A DNA stretch of 64,000 nt. It comes from Prochlorococcus sp. AG-402-O16 (lineage in GTDB: Bacteria; Cyanobacteriota; Cyanobacteriia; PCC-6307; Cyanobiaceae). Both the position numbers and the translations under genes were made by a program. The DNA is taken from contig QCIY01000003.1 of NCBI GenBank assembly GCA_003216415.1, positions 1-64,000 on the forward strand, given 5' to 3'. Below the pieces are notes generated by a model, which searched no databases, had not been told where the DNA came from, and saw nothing but the letters and a program-made list of their open reading frames with translations. Below are positions 9,480 to 19,836 of the stretch, one piece after another; within the stretch, counting starts at the first letter, position 1; each line of letters begins with the position of its first letter.

Positions 9480-11303
9480 ATGTCTCAGCAAATTATCATC
9501 GCTGAGCAGGCTCGAATTGCAGCACTACTCACGGATGATCGAGTTGATGAATTAATCGTCGCACAAGGTCAATATCAAATTGGCGATATTTTTTTAGGGA
9601 CAGTTGAAAATGTCCTCCCAGGCATTGATGCAGCTTTCATAAATATTGGTGAAAGTGATAAAAATGGATTTATCCATGTATCAGATCTAGGTCCATTAAG
9701 ACTCAAAAAAGGAATATTAGGAATTACTGAATTACTAGAACCAAAACAAAAAGTTCTAGTACAGGTAATAAAGGAACCCACTGGATCTAAAGGTCCTAGA
9801 CTTACTGGAAGTATTTCAATACCTGGAAAGTATGTAATATTACAGCCATATGGTCAAGGAGTAAATATTTCAAGAAAAATAAATACAGAAACAGAAAGAA
9901 ATCGTTTAAAAGCACTTGGGGTTTTAATAAAACCTCCTAGCACAGGTTTACTATTTAGAACAGAAGCTGAAAAAATAAAAGAAGAACTACTTATTGAAGA
10001 TTTAGAAAATTTGATTCAACAATGGGAAGATATATTAAAAGTCTCTGAGAATTCTAATCCACCAAATTTAATAAAAAGAGATGATGACTTCTCTCTTAAG
10101 ATTTTGCGAGACCATATCAAACTATCAACTAAAAGAATAATTATAGATAGTAAATTTTCAGTTGCTAGAGCAAAAGATTTCTTAATTAATTGTGAATCAA
10201 ATGTAGATATTGAATTTCATGATAATGATTTAAACCAACATATTTTAGAAAAGTACGAAATTAAAAAAACAATTCAAAAAGCTCTTGAAACCAGAGTAGA
10301 TCTTCCTTCAGGAGGCTATATAATCATTGAACCAACTGAAGCTTTGACAGTAATTGACGTAAACTCTGGATCGTTTACAAGATCTGCTAACTCACGACAA
10401 ACAGTTTTGTGGACGAATTGCGAAGCAGCAGTTGAAATCTCAAGACAAATGAAATTGAGAAATATTGGTGGAGTTATAGTAGTAGATTTCATTGATATGG
10501 AATCTAGAAGAGATCAATTTCAGTTGCTTGAGCATTTTACTTCAGCAATAAAAGATGATTCGGCTAGGCCTCAGATAGCTCAACTAACCGAATTAGGTTT
10601 AGTTGAGTTAACCAGAAAAAGACAAGGTCAAAATATATATGAATTATTCGGTAAAAAATGTCCTGAGTGCAATGGTACAGGCCATGTAGAAAATCAATTG
10701 AATTATGAAATTTCTAATCTACAAATTAAAAATATTGTAGAAAAACCTAATCAATCAAATAGTACAAAAACTCTAGATATAGATACTGTTCAAGCAACTG
10801 ATAAGCAGGAAAAAATAATTGACAAGGAATTCCCTAACCTCAAGAACCTAAATAAGGAGGATCCTTCTAGTAATAAAGAAAATGACAATGATGATTTGAA
10901 AATATTAAATTCAAAAGAAAAAAATATTATAACTATTGATCTTACTCATGATGAAAAAATTGTTTTCAGTCAATTAGGTATAAATCCACTAATAAAATTA
11001 GGTAAAGACTATCTCACTAGCAATAATTTTGTGCGTTTAAAGGACAATGGTAATGAAAAAGAAAATACTTTAGACAATAAAAAAATAACAGGAAAAAAAG
11101 TAAAAGAAATTTCAAAATCTAAAGAAGCAAAAGAGATCAATATTAATACTGAAGAAAATTCAAATTCCGAAGATCAACCAATAAAAAACGCATATGAGAA
11201 TGAAGAAGTTGTATTGTCGGATAAAAAAGATGAAAATAAGCTTACAGATGAGATAAACAATGCAAGAAAAAAAAGAAGAAGATCCTCAGCAAGTACTGAA
11301 TAA
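9480..11303 (+). CDS. rne: Ribonuclease E
   Basis: A 607-residue endoribonuclease of the RNase E/G family, which starts mRNA decay and matures stable RNAs. The order is: an N-terminal S1 domain (about residues 35-120), a 5' sensor/RNase H-like part, the DNase I-like catalytic motif [13 protein letters not shown] with a second metal ligand in VDFIDME, and the Zn-link CPEC at C394-C397 joining subunits. After about residue 410 comes a lysine/asparagine-rich disordered tail ending in KKRRRSSAS. In cyanobacteria an Arg-rich C-terminal peptide of this kind binds polynucleotide phosphorylase. The last 44 bases overlap the start of rnhB in another frame. Confidence 0.97.
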   Translation: MSQQIIIAEQARIAALLTDDRVDELIVAQGQYQIGDIFLGTVENVLPGIDAAFINIGESDKNGFIHVSDLGPLRLKKGILGITELLEPKQKVLVQVIKEPTGSKGPRLTGSISIPGKYVILQPYGQGVNISRKINTETERNRLKALGVLIKPPSTGLLFRTEAEKIKEELLIEDLENLIQQWEDILKVSENSNPPNLIKRDDDFSLKILRDHIKLSTKRIIIDSKFSVARAKDFLINCESNVDIEFHDNDLNQHILEKYEIKKTIQKALETRVDLPSGGYIIIEPTEALTVIDVNSGSFTRSANSRQTVLWTNCEAAVEISRQMKLRNIGGVIVVDFIDMESRRDQFQLLEHFTSAIKDDSARPQIAQLTELGLVELTRKRQGQNIYELFGKKCPECNGTGHVENQLNYEISNLQIKNIVEKPNQSNSTKTLDIDTVQATDKQEKIIDKEFPNLKNLNKEDPSSNKENDNDDLKILNSKEKNIITIDLTHDEKIVFSQLGINPLIKLGKDYLTSNNFVRLKDNGNEKENTLDNKKITGKKVKEISKSKEAKEININTEENSNSEDQPIKNAYENEEVVLSDKKDENKLTDEINNARKKRRRSSASTE

Positions 11304-11877
11304 AGTTTTCGAAGTTGGAATAGATGAAGTTGGAAAGGGAGCAGTTTTTGGTCCTGTTTTCTCAGCAGTTGTAATACTAACTGAAAAAAATAAAGTTACC
11401 TTAAAACAATTTGGAGTAATTGATAGTAAAAAATTAACTCCCAAAAAAAGAGAATTACTTCTGCCAAAAATTTTATTACTTTCATCAGATTATGGGATTG
11501 GGCAATCATCAGTCAGAGAAATAGATCAGCTAGGCATCAGGGTTGCAACAGAACTATCAATGATAAGAGCTTTAAAAAAATTGAAAGAGAAACCAACAGA
11601 GATAATAATTGATGGCCCATTATTATTAAGACCATGGAAGGGCATTCAGAAAAATGTTGTTTCCGGAGACTCCAAATTTACAGCAATTGCTTCAGCAAGC
11701 ATAGTTGCAAAAGTAACTCGGGATAATCTAATGGAAAGGTTAGAAAAAAAATACTCAGGTTATTTAATTTTTAAAAATAAAGGTTACGGTACAAATGAGC
11801 ATTTTTCAATTATCAAAAAAAATGGATTGACTAGTCTCCATAGAAAAAGTTTTTTAAAAAAATCAAATCTTATTTGA
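11260..11877 (+). CDS. rnhB: Ribonuclease HII
   Basis: A 205-residue RNase H type 2 that cuts the RNA strand of RNA-DNA hybrids and single ribonucleotides in DNA. Active-site acids are visible in GIDEVGKG (D22-E23), in the IIIDGPLL strand and after the [21 protein letters not shown] helix; DSKKL is also conserved. The ATG at 11260 lies inside the end of rne, so its first 14 codons overlap the codons for the RNase E tail and the two genes are probably translationally coupled. Its 3' end overlaps the convergent DUF1997 gene by 15 bp. Confidence 0.95.
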   Translation: MQEKKEEDPQQVLNKVFEVGIDEVGKGAVFGPVFSAVVILTEKNKVTLKQFGVIDSKKLTPKKRELLLPKILLLSSDYGIGQSSVREIDQLGIRVATELSMIRALKKLKEKPTEIIIDGPLLLRPWKGIQKNVVSGDSKFTAIASASIVAKVTRDNLMERLEKKYSGYLIFKNKGYGTNEHFSIIKKNGLTSLHRKSFLKKSNLI

Positions 11878-12381
11878 TTCACACCAATCTAAAAAATCTT
11901 TAACTAATTGTTGTTGAACTCTTGACTTTATACCCAGCAAAATTCCATTTAAAACCGAATGACCAGTAGATTCCAAAATTTTCTTTGGTACCAGCTTTAA
12001 TAAAGGGGGTTGACTTACAGATACCCCTAAAAGCGCTTCTCCTTCTAATCCAAGATCAGTTGCTTCCAAATTCGCTTTCAAAATAAGATTGAAGTCATCT
12101 ATCATCCCCAAACCATCTAATTTACTCTCAAGAGCACTCATTCTTAAAACACCATCTTTATTCTCTACCCCAATTGAAACAACAGGGTTAATATCTAATT
12201 GAAAAACCTTAAAACTTGTTACTGTATACTTATACCTACCTTCACCTTCAGGTAATAATTTTTTGGAGTCCAGCATTGCTCCAACAACTCTTTCTTCTTC
12301 CAAAAGATATTTAGAAAGAAATTCTTTATTTCGTGTTATAGAAAGCTTTAGTTTCTGTTTAGCATCAAAAGACAATAACAT
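11863..12381 (-). CDS. DUF1997 family protein
   Basis: A 172-residue soluble protein with no signal peptide or membrane segment, beginning at an ATG. The [14 protein letters not shown] and [15 protein letters not shown] stretches and the C-terminal [24 protein letters not shown] helix fit the DUF1997 family, found in cyanobacteria and plants and possibly related to the polyketide-cyclase/START-like fold. No active-site residues can be named. It overlaps the end of rnhB convergently by 15 bp and diverges from pheA. Confidence 0.7.
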   Translation of the reverse strand: MLLSFDAKQKLKLSITRNKEFLSKYLLEEERVVGAMLDSKKLLPEGEGRYKYTVTSFKVFQLDINPVVSIGVENKDGVLRMSALESKLDGLGMIDDFNLILKANLEATDLGLEGEALLGVSVSQPPLLKLVPKKILESTGHSVLNGILLGIKSRVQQQLVKDFLDWCESNKI

Positions 12382-12433
12382 TTTCTATATATCTCCAATG
12401 CACATTTGATTTCTTTTTTTCTTACAGTTAATC

Positions 12434-13279
12434 ATGCGCAAACAAGTTGCATATTTAGGTCCTAAAGGGACATACGCAGAAAAAGCAGCTCATATATTAT
12501 CAAAGCTTGCCAATTTTCAGTCACCTATATTTGTACCATGTAATGGGTTATATTCGGTCATAAAATCAATAGCCTACAACAATTGTGATGCTGCCATAGT
12601 TCCTATAGAAAATTCTGTAGAAGGCGGAGTTACAGCTACTCTTGATGCCCTTTGGAAATTTCCCGATATCTTTATCAATAAAGCAGCTGTTTTACCTATA
12701 AAACATGCATTAATAAGTGATGGAGAACTTTCAAACATTTCAGAAGTATTATCTCATCCTCAAGCATTAGCTCAATGTTCAGAATGGTTATCTGAAAACC
12801 TTCCAAATGCAATCCCTCTACCAACAAATTCAACATCAGAAGCTGTCAGTATGGTAAAAGGTAGTAAATTCAGAGCAGCTATAGGTTCAAAATCATTAAT
12901 TCAAATTGAAGGACTTAAGGAATTAGCCTTTCCTATCAATGATGTCCCAGGTAATTGCACTAGATTTGTCTTACTAAGCAAAGAAGCAAATTCCAATTCA
13001 GCGAACATTGCCAGTTTTGCTTTCTCATTAATCTCAAATAAACCTGGTGCTTTACTTGAAGCGTTAAATTATATTGCAGATTTTGGATTTAATATGAGTA
13101 AGATAGAATCTAGACCTTCTAAAAGAGAGTTAGGAGAATACATAATTTATATCGATTTAGAAATCAATGATCAAAATAATATTGAGAATTTTCGTAAATT
13201 AAAAAATAATCTAAATCCCTTATGCAAGAACTTTGTAGACTTTGGAAACTATTTCTCCGAAAATGTTCAATTTGATTAA
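12434..13279 (+). CDS. pheA: Prephenate dehydratase
   Basis: A 281-residue monofunctional enzyme converting prephenate to phenylpyruvate in phenylalanine synthesis. The catalytic domain shows YLGPKGTYAE, AIVPIENSVEGGV and the NCTRFVLLS motif with the catalytic TRF. The C-terminal ACT domain (from about residue 198) has the GALLEALNYIADFGFNMSKIESRPSK signature of phenylalanine-binding regulation, with GAL and ESRP parts both intact, so feedback inhibition is likely. No chorismate mutase domain is fused. It ends one base before the convergent methyltransferase gene. Confidence 0.96.
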   Translation: MRKQVAYLGPKGTYAEKAAHILSKLANFQSPIFVPCNGLYSVIKSIAYNNCDAAIVPIENSVEGGVTATLDALWKFPDIFINKAAVLPIKHALISDGELSNISEVLSHPQALAQCSEWLSENLPNAIPLPTNSTSEAVSMVKGSKFRAAIGSKSLIQIEGLKELAFPINDVPGNCTRFVLLSKEANSNSANIASFAFSLISNKPGALLEALNYIADFGFNMSKIESRPSKRELGEYIIYIDLEINDQNNIENFRKLKNNLNPLCKNFVDFGNYFSENVQFD

Positions 13280-13280
13280 T

Positions 13281-14213
13281 TTATCCTCTACATTTATAAA
13301 CTCCAAACTCCATTAAACCTTTTCTAAATGCCCAATTCATGAGAAGTATTGTTGGGATCTCTCTAATAGACTTTACTACTGCTAAAGGACCAAGAGACAA
13401 AATTGAAAAAGGTCTTCGAAACCCTTCAATAATGGAGTCATACCATGAAGGATTAGTATAGAAATTCCAATTTTCATGTTTAACTCTTCCTGCACTATTT
13501 TTATTAGAACTAAGAATATTTCCAAATTCGTTAATACTAATAAAATTAGGATGTACCCACTGTTCAAGTAATTGTTTAAGTACCAATTTCTCAAAAAAGG
13601 ATGGGGGATATGCAATGAGATCTCTTGAGTTCCAATCAGCCAATGCCAAATATCCTCCAGGTCTCAAAGTTCTAAGCATTTCGTCTGCAAACTTATTTTT
13701 ATCATTCATGTGAGCACCTGCCTCAACACTCCAAACAGCGTCAAAGGATCCATCTTCAAATTTCAAATCCAATGCATCCATAACTTGGAAATTGCATCTA
13801 AGTCCAGAAGGAGTAAGTTCTCTTGCTCTTTTTACTTGAGCAGGACTAATTGTGATTCCAGTGACGTTAAACCCATAATATTTTGCAAGAATTCTAGAAC
13901 TTCCTCCTATTCCGCAACCTACATCAAGTATTCTTGAACCTTTTGGCAATTTATCTAGACCACTCCACTTTACTAACTCATGAACAAACTGGACTTTAGC
14001 CTTTCTAAAATCGATATATTTCCCGGAGGGATAAAAGCCTAAATGAATGTGTTCACCCCATAATCTCTCAAGTAATTTATCTTGGGTCCACGCGTCATAA
14101 GCAGATGCCACTGTACCTGAAGAAATATATTTTCTAGCATTAAGTCTCCATATGATAAATAAAGCTAAAATTGATAAAACTAGTAAAAAGAAAGGTAATA
14201 CTAATTCAAACAT
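13281..14213 (-). CDS. MPBQ/MSBQ-type quinone methyltransferase (Sll0418-like)
   Basis: A 310-residue class I SAM methyltransferase with an N-terminal membrane helix (about residues 4-22). The SAM site is ILDVGCGIGGSSRILAK, followed by NVTGITISPAQVKRA and DAVWSVEAGAHM. The N-terminal anchor, the WGEHIHLGFY stretch and the C-terminal REIPTILLMNWAF helix match my memory of Synechocystis Sll0418, which methylates 2-methyl-6-phytyl/solanesyl-benzoquinone in tocopherol and plastoquinone synthesis. A gamma-tocopherol methyltransferase is the alternative. The ATG abuts the stop of the upstream Lon-domain gene with no spacer, so the two are coupled. Confidence 0.75.
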   Translation of the reverse strand: MFELVLPFFLLVLSILALFIIWRLNARKYISSGTVASAYDAWTQDKLLERLWGEHIHLGFYPSGKYIDFRKAKVQFVHELVKWSGLDKLPKGSRILDVGCGIGGSSRILAKYYGFNVTGITISPAQVKRARELTPSGLRCNFQVMDALDLKFEDGSFDAVWSVEAGAHMNDKNKFADEMLRTLRPGGYLALADWNSRDLIAYPPSFFEKLVLKQLLEQWVHPNFISINEFGNILSSNKNSAGRVKHENWNFYTNPSWYDSIIEGFRRPFSILSLGPLAVVKSIREIPTILLMNWAFRKGLMEFGVYKCRG

Positions 14214-14870
14214 TTAATTTTCCTTTATATCAGGAAAACTTTCTTTCAAGGCTGTTCTTGCTGCAAGTTGTTTTCTAGTATGATCAAGCATTTCATATTC
14301 TCTTTGCAAACGAATAAAAGTATTTCTTTCCTCTAGAAGTCTTTGCTGTTCCTCCGCAACAGGGCCTCCCAAATGCGCCCCTATCCAAAATGATAATTCC
14401 ATTGGGTTCTTAGGTAATTTATCTGGAAAGTTTTTCTTGGTATTTGTCAATTTGCTGGTTAGAGTAATAACGTCACTAAGTGCTTCTGTGACTGAATCTT
14501 TTAGGGAATCTAATTTTTGAAGATCATCAATATTATCATCGCTAATCCAACTTACCATTGCAGAACAAAATGGAGTTGAGCGAACTATTTCTAAGACTTG
14601 AAATCTTTGTTGTCCTAGAGTAATAATATTACTTCTCCCATCTTCAGCAGTTTGATGTTTTATTATTTGAGCACAGCAACCAACGTTTGCCATACTTTTA
14701 GTATTTGGATCCCACTTTATAACTCCAAACATAGAATCTGTCTCGAGAACAGATTGAAGCATAATCCTATATCTTGACTCAAAAATATGTAAAGGCAAAA
14801 CCTCTTGAGGGAAAAGGACTACCTCTGGCAAAGGAAATAAAGGTAATTCCCTTACTGAGAGCTCTCCCAT
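14214..14870 (-). CDS. Lon substrate-binding (N-terminal) domain protein
   Basis: A 218-residue protein consisting of the PUA-like Lon N-terminal domain without ATPase or protease parts. It begins RELPLFPLPEVVLFPQEVLPLHIFESRYR, the family hallmark, and has the GVIKWDP and ITLGQQRFQVLEI strands, then a helical C-terminal part (residues 130-218). Stand-alone members are common in cyanobacteria; their function is not established, though substrate or peptide binding is presumed. It lies 56 bp downstream of rpsJ on the same strand and immediately ahead of the quinone methyltransferase. Confidence 0.88.
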   Translation of the reverse strand: MGELSVRELPLFPLPEVVLFPQEVLPLHIFESRYRIMLQSVLETDSMFGVIKWDPNTKSMANVGCCAQIIKHQTAEDGRSNIITLGQQRFQVLEIVRSTPFCSAMVSWISDDNIDDLQKLDSLKDSVTEALSDVITLTSKLTNTKKNFPDKLPKNPMELSFWIGAHLGGPVAEEQQRLLEERNTFIRLQREYEMLDHTRKQLAARTALKESFPDIKEN

Positions 14871-14926
14871 TTTTACCTCATTTACATCTATTTATATTAA
14901 TCAATTTAGGTCCTTTTCGGGATTTC

Positions 14927-15247
14927 TTAAAGTTTAACTTCTATATCTACACCACTAGGAAGATCTAACTTCATTAGAGCATCTATAGTTTTCGCAGAAG
15001 GACTGTAAATATCAATAATTCTTCGATGAGTTCTTGTTTCAAAATGCTCTCTAGAATCTTTATCAACATGCGGGGACCTTAGGACGCAATAAATTTTCCT
15101 TTTAGTTGGTAGAGGTATTGGACCTATTGCCGAGGCAGAGGTAGTATCAGCAGTTTGAATTATCTTATCGCAAGATAAATCAAGCATTCTTCTATCAAAT
15201 GCTTTTAGTCTTATTCTTATTTTTTGTTGTGCAATTGATGCAGTCAT
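14927..15247 (-). CDS. rpsJ: Ribosomal protein S10
   Basis: A 106-residue S10 with [17 protein letters not shown], the [32 protein letters not shown] loop and the C-terminal [10 protein letters not shown]. In cyanobacteria rpsJ sits after tuf in the str operon instead of heading the S10 operon, as here. It binds 16S rRNA in the 30S head and also works as NusE. The 102-bp gap to tuf contains an inverted repeat (15271-15295). Confidence 0.98.
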   Translation of the reverse strand: MTASIAQQKIRIRLKAFDRRMLDLSCDKIIQTADTTSASAIGPIPLPTKRKIYCVLRSPHVDKDSREHFETRTHRRIIDIYSPSAKTIDALMKLDLPSGVDIEVKL

Positions 15248-15270
15248 AGTTTCAAATTAACTTCTGGTGG

Positions 15271-15295
15271 AGGGTCATTGAGAAACAACGACCCT
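15271..15295 (-). promoter_or_regulatory. Intercistronic hairpin between tuf and rpsJ
   Basis: On the transcribed minus strand, AGGGTCGTTG and CAATGACCCT form a 10-bp stem with one G-U pair and a 5-nt loop (TTTCT). No T-run follows, and the rpsJ start is only 23 nt away, so it is more likely a processing or translation-control structure than a terminator. Confidence 0.6.
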
Positions 15296-15349
15296 AGTCC
15301 ATTTACCTATATTAAATGATTAAGGTTAAATTCTAATAATTCTAAAATA

Positions 15350-16549
15350 TTATTTGAGAATTTTAGAAACAACTCCAGCACCAATAGTACGGCCACCTTC
15401 ACGGATTGCGAATCGCATACCTTGTTCGATAGCTACTGGACAAATTAATTCCCCAGTCATTTTGATTCTGTCGCCAGGCATGACCATTTCAACATTAGAA
15501 CCATCATCAGAGGTAAATGCTGTAATTTGACCTGTCACATCAGTTGTTCTGATATAAAACTGTGGTCTATATCCCGCGAAGAAAGGTGTATGTCTGCCCC
15601 CCTCCTCTTTTTTAAGAACATAAACTTCTCCTTCGAACTGAGTATGAGGAGTAATAGATCCTTTCTTAACTAGTACCATTCCTCTCTCAATATCTTCTTT
15701 TTGAACACCTCGTAACAATAAACCAACATTATCGCCAGCCATTCCTTCATCAAGAAGTTTGCGGAACATTTCAACACCAGTAACAGTAGTTAATCTTGTG
15801 TCTCTTATTCCAACTATTTCAACTTCTTCTCCAACTTTTACTTTACCTCTCTCAATTCTTCCAGTAGCTACAGTACCTCTACCTGTAATTGAGAAAACGT
15901 CTTCAACTGCCATCAAGAATGGTTTATCAACCTCTCTTTCAGGCTCAGGAATGCTGGCATCAACTGCCTTCATTAATTCTTCAATTTTTGATTCCCAAGT
16001 TGAATCACCTTCAAGAGCTTTTAAACCGGAAACTTGAACTATAGGAATATCGTCTCCAGGGAAGTCATAACTATCTAATAGTTCTCTAATTTCCATTTCA
16101 ACAAGTTCAATAATTTCTTCATCATCGACCATATCGCACTTATTGAGAGCAACTACAAGAGCAGGAACTCCAACCTGTTTAGCTAGAAGAATATGCTCTT
16201 TTGTTTGCGCCATAGGACCATCTGTAGCTGCGCAAACTAGGATAGCTCCGTCCATCTGGGCGGCCCCTGTAATCATGTTTTTTACATAATCAGCATGTCC
16301 TGGGCAATCGACATGTGCATAATGCCTACCTTCAGTCTCATATTCGACGTGAGCAGTATTAATAGTAATGCCACGCTCTCTTTCTTCAGGAGCCCCATCA
16401 ATGTCTCCATAGTCTTGAGCTTGAGCTTGACCTTTTTTTGCTAATACGTTAGTAATAGCAGCAGTTAGTGTTGTTTTTCCATGATCAACATGGCCAATAG
16501 TACCAATGTTGACATGTGGTTTGTTCCTTTCGAACTTCTCGCGAGCCAT
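15350..16549 (-). CDS. tuf: Elongation factor Tu
   Basis: A 399-residue GTPase that delivers aminoacyl-tRNA to the ribosome. G motifs are intact: [10 protein letters not shown] (near residue 18), DCPGHADY and NKCD, with the switch I GITINTAH. Domains 2 and 3 follow from about residue 210, ending [10 protein letters not shown]. The single-copy position after fusA is standard for the str operon. The start is ATG at 16547-16549, 45 bp downstream of the fusA stop. Confidence 0.99.
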
Positions 16550-16594
16550 TTTGAATTAAAGAATCGAGGGTTTAAGAGTGTTTTAGTTTAGAGA

Positions 16595-18670
16595 TCAGGA
16601 GTTGCCCTGATTCTTGGAAATGATAGCTTCAGCAACATTACGAGGAACTTCCTCATAATTTGCGAACTCCATTGAAAATATACCCCGACCTTGAGTCATT
16701 GATCGGAGTTGAGTGGCATAACCGAACATTTCGGCTAAGGGCACTTTGGCCTGTACCTTAGACAATCCATCGTCAACAGATTGTCCTTCTACTTGACCTC
16801 TTCTAGAAGAGAGATCACCAATTACAGATCCAAGAAAGTCATCAGGACTTTCGACCTCAACTTTCATCATAGGCTCTAAAAGGACAGGGTTGCATTTTTT
16901 AACCCCATCTTTGAAAGCCATGGAACCTGCAATTTTGAAGGCCATTTCAGATGAGTCTACATCGTGGAATGAACCATCGACTAGTGTTACTTTTACATCA
17001 ATGAGTGGATAACCTGCAAGAACACCAGATTCACAGGTTTCTTTCATTCCATTAGATGCTGGTCCAATGTACTCTTTTGGTACAGATCCTCCAACAATTT
17101 TATTAACGAATTCAAAACCTTTACCAACTTCAGCAGGTTCCATTTCAATAATTACATGACCATATTGACCTTTTCCTCCAGTTTGCCTTGCATATTTACC
17201 TTCACCAGTAGAACTAGACCTGATAGTCTCTCTATAAGAAACCTGAGGAGCTCCAATATTAGCTTCAACTTTAAATTCTCTTAACATTCTGTCAACAAGA
17301 ATCTCCAGGTGTAACTCACCCATACCAGCAATAACTGTCTGATTTGTCTCAGGATCTGTACTTACCCTAAATGTTGGATCCTCTTCAGACAAAGCTGTTA
17401 AAGCTTTCGATAATTTTTCCATATCTCCTTTAGTTTTTGGCTCAACAGCCACTGAGATAACTGGTTCTGGGATGAACAATGTCTCCAAGACTATAGGGTC
17501 TTCTGTATTACATAAAGTGTCACCTGTTGTTGTATTCTTGAGACCTAATACCGCTCCTAAATCTCCAGCCCTCAATTCATCAACCTCCTCTCTTTCATCA
17601 GCTTTTAGAATTACCAATCTAGAAATTCTCTCTTTAGCATCTTTAGTAGAATTCATTACATAGCTGCCCTTTGAAAGAATACCTGAATACATTCTTACAA
17701 AAGTTAATTTTCCATAAGGATCAGACATTACTTTAAAGGCTAATGCACTGAAAGGAGCATTATCATCTGAAGGTCTAACGTCTTCTTTACCACTTGGCAA
17801 AACGCCTTGTATTGGTTTCACATCTACTGGAGCTGGCAAGTAGTCAACTACTGCATCCAAAACTAGTTGAACTCCTTTATTCTTAAATGCTGAACCACAC
17901 AATACAGGAACCAATCCATGTTTTAAAACCCCTTCCCTTATTCCTTTTTTTAGTTGTTCCTCAGATAATTCACCTGTTTCAAGAAATATTTCAATTAACT
18001 CTTCATCATTTTCTGCAACGCTCTCCATCAGCTTATTTCTCCACTCAGCAGCTTCCTCTTCCATTTCAGATGGGATGGGTGCTTCTTCAATGTCAGTACC
18101 TAAATCGTTCTTATATAGATAGGCTTTGTTAGCAACTAAATCAATAATACCTGTGAGATCACCTTCCGCTCCAATTGGTAGCTGTACAGGAAGTGCATTT
18201 GCCTTTAGTCGATCTTTAATCTGGTTATTAACTTTCAAGAAATCTGCACCAGTTCTGTCCATTTTATTTACAAAAACCATTCTAGGAACTGAATATCTAT
18301 CAGCCTGACGCCAAACGGTTTCAGATTGTGGCTGAACTCCACCTACCGCGCAAAATACAGCAATTACTCCATCTAATACCCGCATTGATCTTTCCACTTC
18401 AATAGTAAAGTCAACGTGTCCTGGAGTATCTATAATGTTAATTCTGTGATCTTGCCAGCTAGTAGATATTGCAGCAGCAGTAATAGTTATTCCTCTTTCT
18501 CTTTCTTGAGCCATCCAATCTGTTACGGCAGCACCATCATGAACTTCACCTATTTTGTGAACTACACCTGAATAAAACAATATTCTTTCAGTAGTTGTTG
18601 TTTTACCTGCATCAATATGAGCGGCTATACCTATGTTCCTTACTCGTTCTAGGGGAAAGTCGCGTGCCAA
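16595..18670 (-). CDS. fusA: Elongation factor G
   Basis: A 691-residue translocase GTPase with [25 protein letters not shown] and NKMD motifs, the G' insert, domain II, and C-terminal domains III-V with the PKEYIGP and [18 protein letters not shown] signatures. The length is normal for the elongation form, so it is not an RRF-partner EF-G2. The first codon is TTG (18668-18670), which gives the expected [16 protein letters not shown]-terminus; no in-frame ATG is nearby. Confidence 0.98.
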   Translation of the reverse strand: MARDFPLERVRNIGIAAHIDAGKTTTTERILFYSGVVHKIGEVHDGAAVTDWMAQERERGITITAAAISTSWQDHRINIIDTPGHVDFTIEVERSMRVLDGVIAVFCAVGGVQPQSETVWRQADRYSVPRMVFVNKMDRTGADFLKVNNQIKDRLKANALPVQLPIGAEGDLTGIIDLVANKAYLYKNDLGTDIEEAPIPSEMEEEAAEWRNKLMESVAENDEELIEIFLETGELSEEQLKKGIREGVLKHGLVPVLCGSAFKNKGVQLVLDAVVDYLPAPVDVKPIQGVLPSGKEDVRPSDDNAPFSALAFKVMSDPYGKLTFVRMYSGILSKGSYVMNSTKDAKERISRLVILKADEREEVDELRAGDLGAVLGLKNTTTGDTLCNTEDPIVLETLFIPEPVISVAVEPKTKGDMEKLSKALTALSEEDPTFRVSTDPETNQTVIAGMGELHLEILVDRMLREFKVEANIGAPQVSYRETIRSSSTGEGKYARQTGGKGQYGHVIIEMEPAEVGKGFEFVNKIVGGSVPKEYIGPASNGMKETCESGVLAGYPLIDVKVTLVDGSFHDVDSSEMAFKIAGSMAFKDGVKKCNPVLLEPMMKVEVESPDDFLGSVIGDLSSRRGQVEGQSVDDGLSKVQAKVPLAEMFGYATQLRSMTQGRGIFSMEFANYEEVPRNVAEAIISKNQGNS

Positions 18671-18699
18671 TTTTAAAACTCCAAATAAAATAAATTTTG

Positions 18700-18731
18700 A
18701 AAAGTATAGTTCACCCTATGAGTAAACTTTT
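18700..18731 (-). promoter_or_regulatory. Bulged inverted repeat between rpsG and fusA
   Basis: AAAAGTATAG (18700-18709) can pair with CTAT (18716-18719) and ACTTTT (18726-18731), leaving a 6-nt bulge and a 6-nt loop. It sits in the 97-bp rpsG-fusA gap, 30 nt ahead of the fusA TTG. The stem is AT-rich and weak, so its role is uncertain. Confidence 0.3.
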
Positions 18732-18767
18732 ATAATAATAAACTACTTAAGTACCTTTTTGACGAAA

Positions 18768-19238
18768 TTAATATCTGTAATGTGCAAATGCCTTGTTGGC
18801 TTCAGCCATTTTATGAGTGTCTTCTCTTTTTTTAACTGAACTACCAGTTTCATTTGCTGCATCCATCAGTTCACCAGCAAGTTTTTGGGACATACTTTTG
18901 CCATTTCTTGCACGTGAAAATGAAACAAGCCATCTTAGTGCCATGGCTGTTCCCCTCTCTTGGCGTACTTCCATAGGTACTTGATACGTTGCACCACCAA
19001 CTCTTCTAGCTCTTACCTCAACGAGAGGAGTAGCATTTTTAACAGCTGTTTCAAATAATTCAACTGCATCACCGCCAGTTCTCTCACTTATTAATGAAAA
19101 AGCATCAGACAATATTTTTTGAGCTGTAGATTTTTTTCCATGTTTCATCAATCGAGAAATCATCATAGAAGCTAAGCGACTATTAAATTGAGGATCTGGA
19201 AGAACTGGTCTTTTTACTGCTGCATTACGACGTGACAT
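18768..19238 (-). CDS. rpsG: Ribosomal protein S7
   Basis: A 156-residue S7, the primary binder that nucleates the 30S head. It shows [16 protein letters not shown] at the N-terminus, [38 protein letters not shown] and the C-terminal [14 protein letters not shown]. It starts at an ATG 25 bp downstream of rpsL. Confidence 0.98.
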   Translation of the reverse strand: MSRRNAAVKRPVLPDPQFNSRLASMMISRLMKHGKKSTAQKILSDAFSLISERTGGDAVELFETAVKNATPLVEVRARRVGGATYQVPMEVRQERGTAMALRWLVSFSRARNGKSMSQKLAGELMDAANETGSSVKKREDTHKMAEANKAFAHYRY

Positions 19239-19263
19239 TTTTTTTAAAAGTACTGTTTACAAA

Positions 19264-19638
19264 TTAATCTTTTGGAGCTTTTGCCCCATACTTAGATCTG
19301 GATTGGCGTCTATCTTTGACTCCAGCTGTATCTAAAGTTCCTCTAATTATATGATATCTAACCCCGGGTAAATCCTTAACTCTTCCACCTCTCAGTAAAA
19401 CTACAGAGTGTTCTTGCAAATTATGTCCAATTCCCGGAATATAAGCCGTTACTTCGAACCCAGAAGTTAATCTGACCCTCGCAACTTTTCTTAGCGCTGA
19501 ATTAGGTTTTTTGGGAGTTGATGTATAAACTCTCGTACATACTCCTCTTCTCTCAGGGCAAGCTTTTAATGCAGGAGATTTTGTTTTCCTAGTCAGACGT
19601 TTTCTTTCTGAACCAATTAATTGCGAGATGGTGGGCAT
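19264..19638 (-). CDS. rpsL: Ribosomal protein S12
   Basis: A 124-residue S12, the decoding-centre protein and first gene of the str operon. It contains the [15 protein letters not shown] loop, whose lysine is the classical streptomycin-resistance site, and the [13 protein letters not shown] segment. The start ATG is at 19636-19638. The promoter must lie in the 198-bp divergent gap to gltB, where a short dyad TTATCT-TT-AGATAA occurs just upstream of the start. Confidence 0.98.
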   Translation of the reverse strand: MPTISQLIGSERKRLTRKTKSPALKACPERRGVCTRVYTSTPKKPNSALRKVARVRLTSGFEVTAYIPGIGHNLQEHSVVLLRGGRVKDLPGVRYHIIRGTLDTAGVKDRRQSRSKYGAKAPKD

Positions 19639-19836
19639 TAATTATCTTTAGATAAAATTTAAAGTTTCTACCATCATAACCTTTTACGAGTACCAACTAA
19701 AAGTTTTTAATCATATTTTTTTTAAAAAATTTGTGAAATTAAAATTCTTTGCTAAATATTCATTATCTTTAGATTTATTTTCATATTTATTTTTATAATA
19801 GGAATACATAAATAACTACACAAAATTAAATAATCT
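19639..19836. promoter_or_regulatory. Divergent rpsL/gltB intergenic region
   Basis: A 198-bp AT-rich gap holding the str-operon promoter (minus) and the gltB promoter (plus). A 13-bp direct repeat, ATTATCTTTAGAT, occurs at 19641-19653 and 19762-19774; each copy contains the dyad ATCT-TT-AGAT. I saw no GTA-N8-TAC NtcA site, although gltB is a nitrogen-assimilation gene. Confidence 0.4.
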
